Assembly (NCBI RefSeq): GCF_963576545.1
Contig: NC_083654.1
Coordinates: forward strand, 22,277,400-22,341,399
Direction of reading: 5' to 3'
Source: Limanda limanda
Lineage: Eukaryota > Chordata > Actinopteri > Pleuronectiformes > Pleuronectidae
Length of the DNA: 64,000 nt
In this document: in pieces, positions 26,501 through 61,932 of the stretch
Layout: every line of letters begins with the position of its first letter
Position numbering within the stretch: the first letter of the stretch is position 1
Notes under the pieces: generated by a model
Database searches by the model: none
Seen by the model: only the letters and a program-made list of their open reading frames with translations
Told to the model about the DNA's origin: nothing
Translations under genes and position numbers: made by a program

Positions 26501-27307
26501 AATAGAGCAAATAACACAAGATGAGCGTATAAGTCCCAATTAAACATTTAAGATAAGATTCCCTCTGCCTGTTATTACATGTTTTTATAATTCTGGTCAC
26601 ATCTGGTTCTTTCCAAACCTTTTTACCTCAACTACTGTAATTGTCTGTTGTGAACTCCCCCCCCCCCCCCCCCCCGAGGGGATTTCGGTTTCGTGCCTCA
26701 TGAAGACTCAGAACTCACTCACAGCCCCGGAGCTGCAGGACGTCTCTATCACGACCGTCCTTTGTGTCTGTGTCTTCAAACCCAAACAATCAGCTCAGAG
26801 TGATTCAGACTCCGGCCTCGTGCACAACCACACATCATCCACGTTGTGTTCTGTGATAAACACAGGAGTTCTGTCTGACACATAATTGTGATAAACAGCA
26901 GATGAATGCACACGCATTGCCGTGGGGATTTGTGAGCAGATGAATTCTGGTTTTACAAGGACGTGAAAATGGAAAACCCCCGATAATTACATCTTTCCGC
27001 CTGAATATCAAACTTGAAATTGAGTCAATTATCATCTCGAGTGACATTCTCCATTCTCTGAGTTCCACAGACCTGACTCGTCTGACTTCCTCACGGAGTC
27101 ATCGGAGGCCGAGTGAGGACAAGGTGCACGAGTGAGTCAGCAGCAGGAACCGGAACCAGATGCAGAAACAGATCAACCAGATCCACCAGATCCACCAGAG
27201 AGTCCGAGTCAAATATGAGTCACAGCGACGAAAATAATAGAAACCTTAAATTCATATTCAGAGGGAAGGTCGAGTGTGGGACAAGCAGAGACATGTCTGT
27301 GTGTGTC

Positions 27308-27339
<32 letters not shown>

Positions 27340-28219
27340 TGTGTGTGTGTGGCACCTTTGTTTAAACATCTCTGCAGGTCCAGTCCCAGACCGAGTCCGA
27401 GCCCAAGGATCAGAGACACGATGGACACGGCCAGGACACCGACCTGAGAGGACGCATCAGAGACACAAGTCAAACTCTGGAGACAAACAGGAAACTGCAG
27501 ATATCCTGAACCAGTGCAAACTGGGAAGTCAGATTTAGATTTAACAGAAAAACAGCAAACACTTAATTATCTTCAGGTGTTTGACATTAGAAAACAGCGC
27601 TGCTTAATATTAATATATCAATACTGTAACAACAGCATACCACTTTTAATGCATTTTAATAAATATTAAGTCACTTTAACCTAAACAGACATTCCTGCAT
27701 TCCTAGTATTTCAAACTATGTTAGTGCAATATTTATATGCATGAAATATAACCATATCAGATCAAATAAACTAGCAATAATGATCATTATTTATTTTAGG
27801 TTTATTGTGATGCAAATACATAGTCAGACGTAATATCCTAATCCTAGTAAGAATAATAATAATAATAATAAAATAATAAAAAATCTAAAAGACCATATGA
27901 GAGTTGACTATAAGAAAGAGTGAGCCTCAGCCATCTCAGTTACTGCTGTAGTAATATTTAATATTAATATGTACGTAAGCCTGAAGTGACGACGGCCGAC
28001 TCACCGCTTGCACTCGATTCAACTTGTATTCAGTGTAAACACGACTTGAGGCCTGTGACTAACACCAGTTCTGATCCAGGACCAGTTCTGATCCAGGACC
28101 AGTTCTGATCCAGGACCAGTTCTGATCCAGGACCAGTTCTGATCCAGGACCAGTTCCGATCCAGGACCGGCTCTTACCACGATCTTCTTCTTTCTCTGCG
28201 AATCCTTCATTGAACCCAT
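10385..28219 (-). CDS. enpp3: Ectonucleotide pyrophosphatase/phosphodiesterase 3 (type II membrane ectoenzyme), 25 exons
   Basis: Twenty-five exons join in phase to 2598 nt, encoding 865 aa (human ENPP3 is 875 aa). Order: a short cytosolic tail (aa 1-14, [12 protein letters not shown]), a transmembrane anchor (about aa 15-38, containing [10 protein letters not shown]), two somatomedin-B domains (about 48-129, eight Cys each), the phosphodiesterase domain and an inactive nuclease-like domain. The zinc site is complete: Asp162 (SVDG), nucleophile Thr200 (SKTFPN), Asp320 and His324 (EEPDKSGH), Asp367-His368 (ADHGM) and His476 (GAHG). The start ATG has a strong context (GCGGCCATGG). The LGLGLGLG anchor, the short tail and CLRADVRLP favour ENPP3 over ENPP1. 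Family role: hydrolysis of extracellular ATP and other nucleotides to monophosphates. The last 12 residues diverge from the usual LKTYLPTFE-type ending. It lies 3.4 kb downstream of enpp2 on the same strand. Confidence 0.9.
11089..11254. repeat. 11-bp minisatellite GAACACGTCAG in enpp3 intron 23
   Basis: About 15 near-perfect copies; a few read CAAGAACACGTC. Each unit contains the palindrome-like ACACGT. The array lies between exons 23 and 24. Confidence 0.92.
11934..11994. repeat. (GA)n microsatellite
   Basis: About 30 GA units in enpp3 intron 21. Confidence 0.93.
12050..12310. repeat. Duplicated intronic segment (copy A) with (GA)n core
   Basis: Starts ACTTTATGGATCATAAAGTG, continues through a long GA tract (12139-12250) and ends with GAAGAGGCGAGTATAGCAGT and ACACATTACTAATGG. 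The same order of blocks recurs at 12800-12980 on the other side of exon 21. Confidence 0.85.
12739..13070. repeat. Duplicated intronic segments (copy B plus a local duplicate) in enpp3 intron 20
   Basis: 12800-12980 repeats copy A of intron 21. A separate block, beginning GTGCATTTAAACCATGGC and containing GATGCTACGGAAAGAATTC, occurs at 12739-12802 and again at 13002-13069. GAAGAGGCGAGTATAGCAGT occurs once more at 12982-13001, at the junction. Confidence 0.85.
14776..16281. mobile_element. Foldback (long-TIR) Harbinger-like non-autonomous transposon in enpp3 intron 16
   Basis: The two ends are inverted copies for roughly 400-500 bp. The left begins TAGTTCAGGCAAAGTAGC and the right ends GCTACTTTGCCTGGACTA. 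TTA flanks both ends (14773-14775 and 16282-16284), matching the 3-bp TWA target of PIF/Harbinger elements. The left arm carries an internal direct duplication of about 150 bp (near 14960-15070 and 15110-15260). The centre (about 15330-15880) is unique, with no transposase-like ORF. A piggyBac origin is less likely because a flanking TTAA is absent. Confidence 0.75.
18020..18690. other. enpp3 intron 12, no exon seen
   Basis: Unique AT-rich sequence between exons 13 and 12. It may hold an old mobile-element fragment, but no inverted ends or target duplication could be supported. Confidence 0.4.
19431..19462. repeat. Short interstitial telomeric repeat (CCCTAA)n
   Basis: About five CCCTAA units in enpp3 intron 11, with little divergence. 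Confidence 0.9.
20447..20498. repeat. (GT)n microsatellite
   Basis: About 26 pure GT units in enpp3 intron 11, upstream of exon 12 in gene order. Confidence 0.95.
21500..21840 (+). mobile_element. Probable LINE 3'-end fragment
   Basis: Contains a (TA)n run (21604-21632), then AATAAAAATGTTGAATCTTG followed by AATCTTG. This resembles teleost LINE tails that end in short oligonucleotide repeats. It lies in enpp3 intron 9. The 5' boundary is not resolved. Confidence 0.4.
22385..22495. mobile_element. Dispersed teleost repeat fragment
   Basis: Contains CATTTGGCAGAAGCTTTTAG, TTGAACCACCGAGCTTCTGG and GACGACCGCTTTACC. This phrase series recurs widely in teleost genomes in my knowledge of the sequences. 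The class (SINE or LINE derived) is not resolved. Confidence 0.5.
24600..25212. repeat. Telomere-like GGGTTA/GGGTCA arrays with an inserted dispersed repeat
   Basis: 24600-24650 and 24990-25212 are alternating GGGTTA and GGGTCA hexamers on the plus strand. Between them (about 24655-24985) lies a dispersed teleost repeat with AGGTGCCTTGCTCAGGGGCA and AGCCATGTACGGCGCCCGGG; its minus strand carries GGTTCGACTCC, a tRNA B-box-like motif. All of this is in enpp3 intron 3. Confidence 0.8.
25620..27290. other. enpp3 intron 2, no exon seen
   Basis: AT-rich sequence with a poly(C) run of about 20 at 26657-26676. No coding region is supported. Confidence 0.55.
27296..27355. repeat. (GT)n directly after the enpp3 exon 2 donor
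   Basis: On the gene strand the donor reads GTGCCACACACACACACA, so the CA tract starts within 6 nt of the splice site. Confidence 0.85.
28062..28170. repeat. 17-bp minisatellite in enpp3 intron 1
   Basis: Six copies of ACCAGTTCTGATCCAGG, starting about 8 bp beyond the exon 1 donor. The core GATCCAG echoes the tnfrsf6b intron array, but the units differ otherwise. Confidence 0.9.
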
Positions 28220-31067
28220 GGCCGCTGCAGACGTCAGCCACACTCGCTCAGAGCCGCCGACGGGAACAAGCCGCAGATATATCGCCAGTGACCTCTGGAC
28301 CGGGGTGGGGGGGGTTGTGGTGGTGGTGGTGGGGGGGGAGGGGGGGGCCAGTAACTAATTGCCAGAGGGAGTTTACAGCCCCAGGTTCTCTGTGATTCCT
28401 CCGACAGCTTCCAGCTCCTGGACCTCACACGTCCAGCGACCACGACCAGAGAACTTTCCTGGAACTCAGCCGCTGTTGTTCAGCTGATAACTTGAAAACT
28501 TTTATTTGTTTATTTGACTTGTGTAAAGATAATATTCAGCCCTATATGACCCTTAATGGATAATTAATGATGTGTACATGATGTTACTCACACTTTCTTC
28601 AATGTGACTGAGTATCTGATCGGATTGAACAAGTTAGAACAAGTTATTATTCATCAGGAACCTTGAGATTAAACCGATAACGGACAGATTGTTCAGATCT
28701 GATTAAGTTTTAAAGTATGTAAAATATGCAACCTAGAAATTTCCTGAGATTAATAACACGTTGCTAGGTCAAGGTGTGACTGATTTCCTCTGATAAATGA
28801 TTCCACATTCAAATGAAATTCCAGTGAAAAGAATCATCGGTGGAATACTTTCCCTCGATGAGTAAAACTAAAAACCTGCTGCTAAGATACCACTTCTGTT
28901 TGACACTTGTGATAAACCTCTCTGAATGCTGAAATATCCATAAACCATAAACTGCTCAAAATCAGGTGTTCACATGAATGCAGTTCATAGTTATCAATTA
29001 TCACATATAATAACAATAGTTATTGTTACTACTAGAAAATGCGCCGATCTCGGAGGAGGTGAACTAAGTCATTAACAATTGATTTTTAATAAGTGACATC
29101 TGATTGCAAATATAAAAATACCTAATAATCACATTTATCACACTTATAAACAATTCATTGCAGCATTCTATATATAAGAACCTTGGACGATTATTAATAA
29201 TGAACTACTTAGTCACAAATAATTTACCCCTAAAAAGAATTAAAGTAATAATATTATTAAATTGACTGTAAATGGTAATGAAGCTCACATTAAGTATTAT
29301 TACCCTGCACACTACAGTGATCTGCACATTAATGGAAAAGGCTTGTAGTATTTTTTCAGGCGGATGTTTAGATCGATATCAAATTCAAGTAACAAGAAAA
29401 AGAAAACAGCTCCAGTCAAAAGGTATTTTCAATTCTCTACGGCTTTTATTTTGAAATAATACAGGAATAAACATGGCCTCATCTGCAGCGTGACGAGCTC
29501 TGAGGAAGCTTTACGACATTTTACTGATTATTTTCTCTGTTCTACTGATTAAGAAGAAAGTTAGTTATGTTAACTCATAAAGGAAACGTTACTAAAGTAG
29601 AGAGTGAACATGAACCAGAGCCGGGTCCGGCTGCTGGGATCTGTTCAGCGTGTTCACACAGGAAGTGGAACGAAGAGATGAGGTCGACTGTGGGAACCAG
29701 TTTGAAGCTTCACTCATTTTGCAGAAGTGATTATTCTTTGTATTTGATTGTATTTTGAACCAAGTGGAGTTGATCTGTGTTAATGAAATCAATTCGGAGT
29801 TATGAATTTGTCTCTTTATAAATCACTTGTGTCCGTCTGGGTCAGATTTGAGATTTCCAGGAATCCTTTTCCTGTTCCCCCGGTCAGGTGCAGAGCTCAG
29901 ACTGGAAACATCTGGTTCAAGTCATGGATTCAAAACTGTAAAAGAATAAAACTAAACAATGTTCCTTTACAGCAGCATCAGTGTCGTCACGTGTGTAAAA
30001 CACACAACAACACAACATCAGGGATCGAGGTTGTCACAGTGAACAGAGACAGATCGGATGAATTACACCGTCACACTCTGTGCTGCTTTCATGATGCTAC
30101 GCAATAAATATGAAAAATTGTATAAAGATATAGATCTAGATGACGGGTTTGTGTGACGTCTAAAATACCATGTGTGCACTTGGGTTAGTGAGAAGTGATC
30201 TGCTAATCTCTGTTATTTAGTATCTGTTCCTTTATGGGACATTTCATTTGTTGTTGAACTTTTTATTTGCTTAGAAACTTTTAATTGTTTCTGATGCTGG
30301 AAACAATCTCTGTATATTTCACCATCTGTGTTATTGACCCACTGGTTTGTATTATTCAGTATTTTCTTCTCGGTCTCTGTATCAAAGCTTTCAGCCACAC
30401 AAGAATATTTTTGGAACCAAAATTGGTTCTTATGACTGATATGTTTTCCAAATCAATCATAAGAACTTTGGTCGGACACTGAACTTGAAAATCAGTCTTA
30501 GTGAAGATGGAATGTATTTATTATTCATGTTTTTATTACCACTGGATATTTTCCGCCCCCTTGTTGATCACATGTTCTTTTTGGAGAATTCACTTATTTA
30601 CTCTCTTGCTTAAAATCAATCATGTGTTTGTTAAACATTAAAGCCAGGAGATGGTTAGCTTAGCTTAGCACAAAGACTGGAAACAGGGGGAAACGGCTAG
30701 CCAGCGTTCCATTTCCTTTCGTCCCAAACGTGCGAGGTGATGGCGTTTCTCATCCGTGATATTTTTCTTAGATTCTGGATGTGGGAGGAGACGCATCGTC
30801 CATCTTTATTTACAGTCTTTGCTCCAAAGGCAAAAGCAAATTCGCCTGCACGAGCAACGCCCAATGTTGAACAAGTGATGCTAAGCTATGCTAAGCTATG
30901 CTAATTGTGCAGGCCTGTAGTTATTTAACGTACAGTGGTGTCAGTGTGAATTCTCAGCAAGAAACATAAACAAGTTCATTCCCCAAACATTTCAAACCTT
31001 TCCTTGACAGAACCAAACCAGCAACGTGTTTTAACTACAAATGATTCAAACTTGTTCTAGACTCACG
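28220..31067. other. Intergenic region between enpp2 and enpp3
   Basis: No gene is supported. A dispersed teleost repeat lies at about 30640-30930, with TTAGCTTAGCTTAGCACAAA, GACTGGAAACAGGGGG and three ATGCTAAGCT units. The enpp3 promoter is expected near 28220-28500. Confidence 0.6.
28296..28352 (+). promoter_or_regulatory. G-run cluster upstream of enpp3 start (G-quadruplex candidate)
   Basis: Several runs of 4-8 G separated by short loops (GGGGTGGGGGGGG, GGTGGTGGTGGTGGGGGGGG, AGGGGGGGG). It lies 77-133 bp upstream of the enpp3 ATG on the template strand. Confidence 0.5.
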
Positions 31068-31073
31068 TTTATT
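31068..31073 (-). terminator. Candidate poly(A) signal of enpp2
   Basis: TTTATT on the plus strand (AATAAA on the gene strand), about 560 bp after the stop. Chosen as the first clear match; low certainty. Confidence 0.3.
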
Positions 31074-31546
31074 ATTGTGTGATTTTTTTCAGGTTTCAGT
31101 TCTTATTCATACAACATGAGAATCAAATTTCAAGGTTAGTTTGAGATCACAACAAACACATTGTGATCCACGACAAAACTACAACCAGTTTCACGAGTAT
31201 ACTAAGTTATAAACAACACTAATTACTTTGTAAATTCTACATAAATGGTTGCTAGTTGGAATATGAAGTCATTTACAGTCATGGAGCCCTGGTCCGGTCC
31301 TTTCTGCCGAGGATGCAGTGCACTGTGTAATCTGTATTTATGTGTTTATGAGAATATTCCCCTATCCTGCGTCATTCCTGTGCTATCTGATCCATAATCA
31401 GATTTTCTGAAGGGTTCTAAATAATCCTGTTCTAATCTTCAAGCTACTGCTTAACAAACAAATTCAAATTTGCGATGTGCTCCGCTTTCCCCGGCGGTTC
31501 CTCAGGAGCATGTGGTGACAACACAGGACCTTACAAACGGCTAAAT

Positions 31547-31548
<2 letters not shown>

Positions 31549-31619
<71 letters not shown>
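31549..31619. repeat. (TG)n at the start of the enpp2 3' UTR
   Basis: About 35 TG units. Counting the interrupted part to 31629, the tract begins a few bases after the stop codon. In the mRNA it is a (CA)n stretch. Confidence 0.92.
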
Positions 31620-31620
<1 letters not shown>

Positions 31621-31631
31621 TGTGTGTGCGT

Positions 31632-56234
<24,603 letters not shown>

Positions 56235-56252
<18 letters not shown>

Positions 56253-56281
56253 GATGCAGAACCCGGATCCTCCTGAAGCAT
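56235..56281 (-). promoter_or_regulatory. enpp2: enpp2 start region with upstream ATG and tandem splice donors
   Basis: The main ATG at 56252 is preceded by an out-of-frame ATG at 56281. The exon ends in CTCTG GTACG GTAAG: two GT donors five bases apart. Only the first (GTACGG) keeps the signal-peptide frame with exon 2. Confidence 0.5.
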
Positions 56282-56329
56282 AACCGCCGAAAAGACCCGG
56301 ACCCGGAGAGAGACTGAGGCGGAGAGAGA

Positions 56330-56449
56330 GTGAGAAGCGAGTGAGAGAGAGAGGGAGAGAGAGAGAGAGAGGGAGGGAGAGAGAGAGGGAGAGAGAGAGG
56401 GAGAGAAGCGAGTGAGAGGGTCGATGGAGCAGAGCGAGGGTCCAACTCT

Positions 56450-56487
<38 letters not shown>

Positions 56488-56499
56488 TTCTCTCTCTCT

Positions 56500-56548
<49 letters not shown>

Positions 56549-56588
56549 CCTCTCTCTCTCTCTCTCTCTCTCTACCTCCCTCCCTCCC

Positions 56589-56670
<82 letters not shown>
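56330..56670. repeat. GA/CT-rich simple repeats in the enpp2 upstream region
   Basis: GAGAGG-type repeats (56330-56410) and a long CT tract with CCCTCCCTC interruptions (56453-56668). On the gene strand both lie upstream of the start codon, so they may be promoter or 5' UTR. Confidence 0.85.
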
Positions 56671-56672
<2 letters not shown>

Positions 56673-57439
56673 CATGACATAATGGGGACAGCTGTGCTCA
56701 GTCCAGCACAGTCACCAGCTCTGAGTTGAGGGGGGGGGGACTCTGGAGGTTTTATTAGAGCTATCATACGAAATTATATCATACACACACACACAAATTG
56801 ATAATTTGATAATTTTGATAATTTGATAATTTTGATAATTTGATTATTTTGATAATTTGATAATTTGATTTAACCATATCTCACACTCACACACACACAC
56901 TCAAGCAGACACACACACACACACACACACACACTCATCAGGACAACAACAATCATAGAAGCCCTTGCTGTTTGGCAAGTAGCCTTCAAAGTAAAAGCAC
57001 AACATTCGTTTTGTATTGAGCTGAACGACCTTGCTTTTATTTTGACAAGTTGTAAACAATCTGTGGAGCAAGTTGAACACGTCTTCTTCTCCGTCCTCGG
57101 AGAACCTTCACTTCCTGTGATGAATGACGAGGTCGTCCAGGTCAGAAGGGACATGTCCCCCCCCCCCCCCCCCCCCAACAGAAGGGACATGTCCCTCCAG
57201 CGAGCTCTGGGTCTTCTCAGGTCGAGCTTCTCCAAACTTTGAATGAACTTCTCTTCAGCAGCAGCTCTATGTTCTCTGGACCTCGACCCCGGCTCCACCA
57301 TCACCACCGCCCGGACTCTGACGTCCAATCAGGTGCCAGATGTCCCTTTGCACTGAAATGCACCTTAAACTTTGCATGAGTGACCGACGCCAAAGAATAA
57401 GACGTCAACATTTTGTTTTCTGGATAGTGGGAGTAAACG
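56671..57439. other. No gene seen; enpp2 upstream flank
   Basis: Contains a TTTTGATAATTTGATAA repeat (56795-56870), (CA)n at 56890-56935 and a poly(C) run at 57157-57176 flanked by duplicated AGAAGGGACATGTCCC. No coding region is supported. Confidence 0.6.
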
Positions 57440-60400
57440 CAGATAACGATGTAGATGTAGAGTACGATGTAGGGTACGATGTAGGGTACAATGTAGAGTA
57501 TGATGTAGATTACGATGAAGGGTACGAAGTAGGGTACAATGTAGAGTATGATGTAGGGTACGATGTAGGGTACGATGTAGGGTACGATGTAGAGTAAGAT
57601 GTAGAGTACGATGTAGGGTACGATGTAGAGTATGATATAGAGTACGATGTAGAGTATGATATAGAGTACGATGTAGAGTAAGATGTAGAGTACGATGTAG
57701 GGTATGATGTAGGGTACGATGTAGGGTACGATGTAGAGTACGATGTAGGGTACGATGTAGAGTATGATATAGAGTACGATGTAGAGTAAGATGTAGAGTA
57801 CGATGTAGGGTATGATGTAGGGTACGATGTAGGGTACGATGTAGGGTACGATGTAGGGTACGATGTAGGGTACGATGTAGGGTACGATATAGGGTATGAT
57901 GTAGGGTAGGATATAGGGTGCGATGTAGAGTACGATGTAGGGTACGATGTAGGGTAGGATGTAGAGTATGATGTAGGGTATGATGTAGGGTATGATGTAG
58001 AGTAGGATATAGGGTACGATGTAGGGTATGATATAGAGTACGATGTAGAGTATGATATAGAGTACGATGTAGAGTAAGATGTAGAGTACGATGTAGGGTA
58101 TGATGTAGGGTACGATGTAGGGTACGATGTAGAGTACGATGTAGGGTACGATGTAGAGTATGATATAGAGTACGATGTAGAGTAAGATGTAGAGTACGAT
58201 GTAGGGTATGATGTAGGGTACGATGTAGGGTACGATGTAGGGTACGATGTAGGGTACGATGTAGGGTACGATGTAGGGTACGATATAGGGTATGATGTAG
58301 GGTAGGATATAGGGTGCGATGTAGAGTACGATGTAGGGTACGATGTAGGGTAGGATGTAGAGTATGATGTAGGGTATGATGTAGGGTATGATGTAGAGTA
58401 GGATATAGGGTACGATGTAGGGTAGGATGTAGTGTACGATGTAGGGTATGATGTAGGGTATGATGTAGAGTAGGATATAGGGTACGATGTAGGGTAGGAT
58501 ATAGAGTATGATGTAGGGTACGATGTAGGGTACGTACGATGTAGGGTACGATGTAGGGTACGGTATAGGGTACGATGTAGAGTACGATGTAGGATACCAT
58601 GTAGGGTACGATGTAGGATACCATGTAGGGTACGACGTAGGGTACGATGTAGGGTACGGTATAGGGTACGATGTAGAGTACGATGTAGGGTAGGATGTAG
58701 AGTACGATGTAGGATGTAGGGTAGGATGTAGGGTACGATGTAGGGTAGGATGGAGGGTAGGATGTAGAGTACGATGTAGGGTACGATGTAGGGTACGATG
58801 TAGAGTATGATGTAGAGTAGGATATAGGGTATGATGTAGGGTATGATGTAGAGTACGATGTAGGGTACGATGTACGGTACGATGTAGGGTACGATGTAGA
58901 GTACGATGTAGGATACCATGTAGGGTACGATGTAGGATACCATGTAGGGTACGACGTAGGGTACGATGTAGGGTACGGTATAGGGTACGATGTAGAGTAC
59001 GATGTAGGGTAGGATGTAGAGTACGATGTAGGGTAGGATGTAGGGTAGGATGTAGGGTACGATGTAGGGTAGGATGGAGGGTAGGATGTAGAGTACGATG
59101 TAGGGTACGATGTAGGGTACGATGTAGAGTACGATGTAGAGTACGATGTAGAGTACGATGCAGGGTAGGATGTAGAGCATGATGTAGGGTAAGATGTAGA
59201 GTACGATGTAGAGTACGATGTAGAGTACGATGTAGAGTACGATGTAGGGTACGATGTAGGGTACGATGTAGGGTACGATGTAAGGGTTTGACGTAGGGTA
59301 CAATGTAGAGTACGATGTAGAGTACGATGTAGAGTATGATGTAGGGTATGATGTAGGGTTCGATGTAGGGTTCGATGTAGGGTACGATGTAGGGTACGAT
59401 GTAGGGTTCGATGTAGGGTACGATGTAGGGTACGACGTAGGGTACGATGTAGGGTACGATGTAGGGTTCGATGTAGGGTATGATGTAGGGTACGACGTAG
59501 GGTACGATGTAGGGTACGATGTAGGGTTCGATGTAGGGTTCGATGTAGAGCATGATGTAGGGTACGATGTAGAGTACGATGTAGAGTACGATGCAGGGTA
59601 GGATGTAGAGCATGATGTAGGGTACGATGTAGAGTACGATGTAGAGTACGATGTAGAGTACGATGTAGAGTACGATGTAGGGTACGATGTAGGGTACGAT
59701 GTAGGGTACGATGTAAGAGTTTGAAGTAGGGTACAATGTAGAGTACGATGTAGAGTACGATGTAGAGTATGATGTAGGGTATGATGTAGGGTTCGATGTA
59801 GGGTTCGATGTAGGGTACGATGTAGGGTACGACGCAGGGTACGATGTAGGGTACGATGAAGGGTTCGATGTAGGGTTCGATGTAGGGTACGATGTAGGGT
59901 ACGACGTAGGGTACGATGTAGGGTACGATGTAGGGTTCGATGTAGGGTACGATGTAGGGTACGACGTAGGTTACGATGTAGGGTACGATGTAGGGTTCGA
60001 TGTAGGGTTCGATGTAGGGTACGATGTAGGGTACGACGTAGGGTACGATGTAGGGTACGATGTAGAGCATGATGTAGGGTACGACGTAGGGTACGATGTA
60101 GAGTACGATGTAAAGTACGATGTAGGGTATGATGTAGGGTAGGATATAGAGTATGATGTAGAGTACGATGTAGAGTATGATGTAGATTACGATGAAGGGT
60201 ACGAAGTAGGGTACGATGTAGAGTACGATGTAGGGTACGATGTAGGGTACGATGTAGGGTACGATGTAGGGTACGATGTAGGGTACGATGTAGGGTACGA
60301 TGTAGGGTACGACGTAGGGTACGATGTAGGGTACGACGTAGGGTACGATGTAGAGTATGATGTAGAGTACGATGTAGGGTACGATGTAGAGTACGATGTA

Positions 60401-61085
60401 GAGTACGATGTAGGGTACGATGTAGGGTACGATGTAGGGTATGTACGATGTAGGGTACGATGTAGGGTACGATGTAGAGTACGATGTAGAGTATGATGTA
60501 AGGGTTTGACGTAGGGTACGATGCAGGGTATGATGTAGGGTATGTACGATGTAGGGTACGATGTAGAGTACGATGAAGGGTACGAAGTAGGGTACGATGT
60601 AGGGTACGATGTAGGGTGTGATGTAGAGTACGATGTAGAGTACGATGTAAGGGTTTGACGTAGGGTACGATGCAGGGTATGATGTAGGGTATGTACGATG
60701 TAGGGTACGATGTAGAGTACGATGAAGGGTACGAAGTAGGGTACGATGTAGAGTACGATGTAGGGTACGATGTAGGGTACGATGTAGGGTACGATGTAGG
60801 GTACGATGTAGGGTACGACGTAGGGTACGATGTAGGGTACGACGTAGGGTACGATGTAGAGTATGATGTAGAGTACGATGTAGGGTACGATGTAGAGTAC
60901 GATGTAGAGTACGATGTAGGGTACGATGTAGGGTACGATGTAGGGTATGTACGATGTAGGGTACGATGTAGGGTACGATGTAGGGTGTGATGTAGAGTAC
61001 GATGTAGAGTACGATGTAAGGGTTTGACGTAGGGTACAATGTAGAGTACGATGTAGGGTACGATGCAGAATACGACGTAGGGTAT
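57440..61085. repeat. 3.6-kb array of a 12-bp unit (GATGTAGGGTAC)
   Basis: About 300 units; variants are GATGTAGAGTAC, GGTATGAT, GGTTCGAT and GGTACGACG. The minus strand is open in all three frames for long stretches (reading YPTS, TLHR or PYIV per unit) because the 12-mer contains no stop, not because of selection. Higher-order duplications are visible, for example the rare GGGTGCGAT at 57920 and 58316, 396 bp (33 units) apart. Confidence 0.95.
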
Positions 61086-61716
61086 GATAAGGCTCTGCGT
61101 ATGGATCATTTCTACGCTTAGGCTAAGTCTTGGCTCCGAAGCAGAGGACTTGTTGTCCGTCTTCATTTGCAGCCCAGTGTGAACTTTGTGTTATTTGTGT
61201 CTCCAGCAGCAGGACACACAAGCAGAACAGTAATAACTAAAGCCAGTTCCACCCGGTTCCCTCGAACAGATGAAGATGTAGAACCCGCGGCGAGCCGAGC
61301 TGGGAGACGTCTCACTGGCTTCTGCTCAGTAAACAAGGAGACAAAAGACGCCACAGTGGGAGGACAGCTCGTCTCCTCTGATCCGTCCTCCAGCGCTCGC
61401 TGACCGACGCCCATCAGCCGTGGAGATGTTTATCTGCTCTGTGATTCCTGAGTGAACGCCACAGCTTCTCTTCCCAGCACCGCTCTGAAAACACATCAGA
61501 GGCGGCGCTCGCAGCGACAGGCCGGGAACATTGTGTCCATGGGGGGGTGGGGGGGTGGGGGGCTGGGGGGGGGGGATGTCTCTGCTTTCAAAGTGATGTG
61601 AACATCCACCGCCTCCAGGGAATCACCCTCACCTCACAAAGACCACACACGTACTGTACATGCATTGTGGGCTGCAGGGTGCACGCACACGTACAAAGAG
61701 CAGACACACACACTCT

Positions 61717-61748
<32 letters not shown>

Positions 61749-61855
61749 CACTCACACAAACATGCACACCACAAACACACAGACATACACAGAGACAGAC
61801 ACAGGAGAATCAAAACAAAAGATCTTCCTTCACTGTTTCTTCTGAGGCCTGCAGT

Positions 61856-61857
<2 letters not shown>

Positions 61858-61930
<73 letters not shown>
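61858..61930. repeat. (GT)n microsatellite
   Basis: About 36 GT units. Confidence 0.95.

Positions 61931-61932
<2 letters not shown>

Larger units (their letters stand above)
24163..28219 (-). other. enpp3: enpp3 exons 1-5: cytosolic tail, membrane anchor, two somatomedin-B domains
   Basis: Exons: 28219-28178, 27443-27356, 25498-25367, 24588-24463 and 24223-24163. Exon 2 encodes the membrane anchor. Exon 3 holds SMB1 (SCRARCYQ to HDYQDIC). Exon 4 holds SMB2 ([10 protein letters not shown] to NYKHVC). SMB2 has AGDCC where autotaxin has the integrin-binding RGDCC. Exon 5 begins [10 protein letters not shown] and leads into the catalytic domain. Confidence 0.88.

Noticed and set aside
10385..28219. 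Naming the second ENPP gene enpp1
   Set aside because: The short cytosolic tail, LGLGLGLG anchor, CLRADVRLP and the CLLYQ segment fit ENPP3 better. ENPP1 has a much longer cytosolic tail. Some doubt remains without a tree.
57301..61166. Very long minus-strand open frames (about 811, 1218 and 1224 codons)
   Set aside because: They are the three frames of a 12-bp tandem repeat without stops. All three are open at once and there is no domain, so this is not evidence of a protein.
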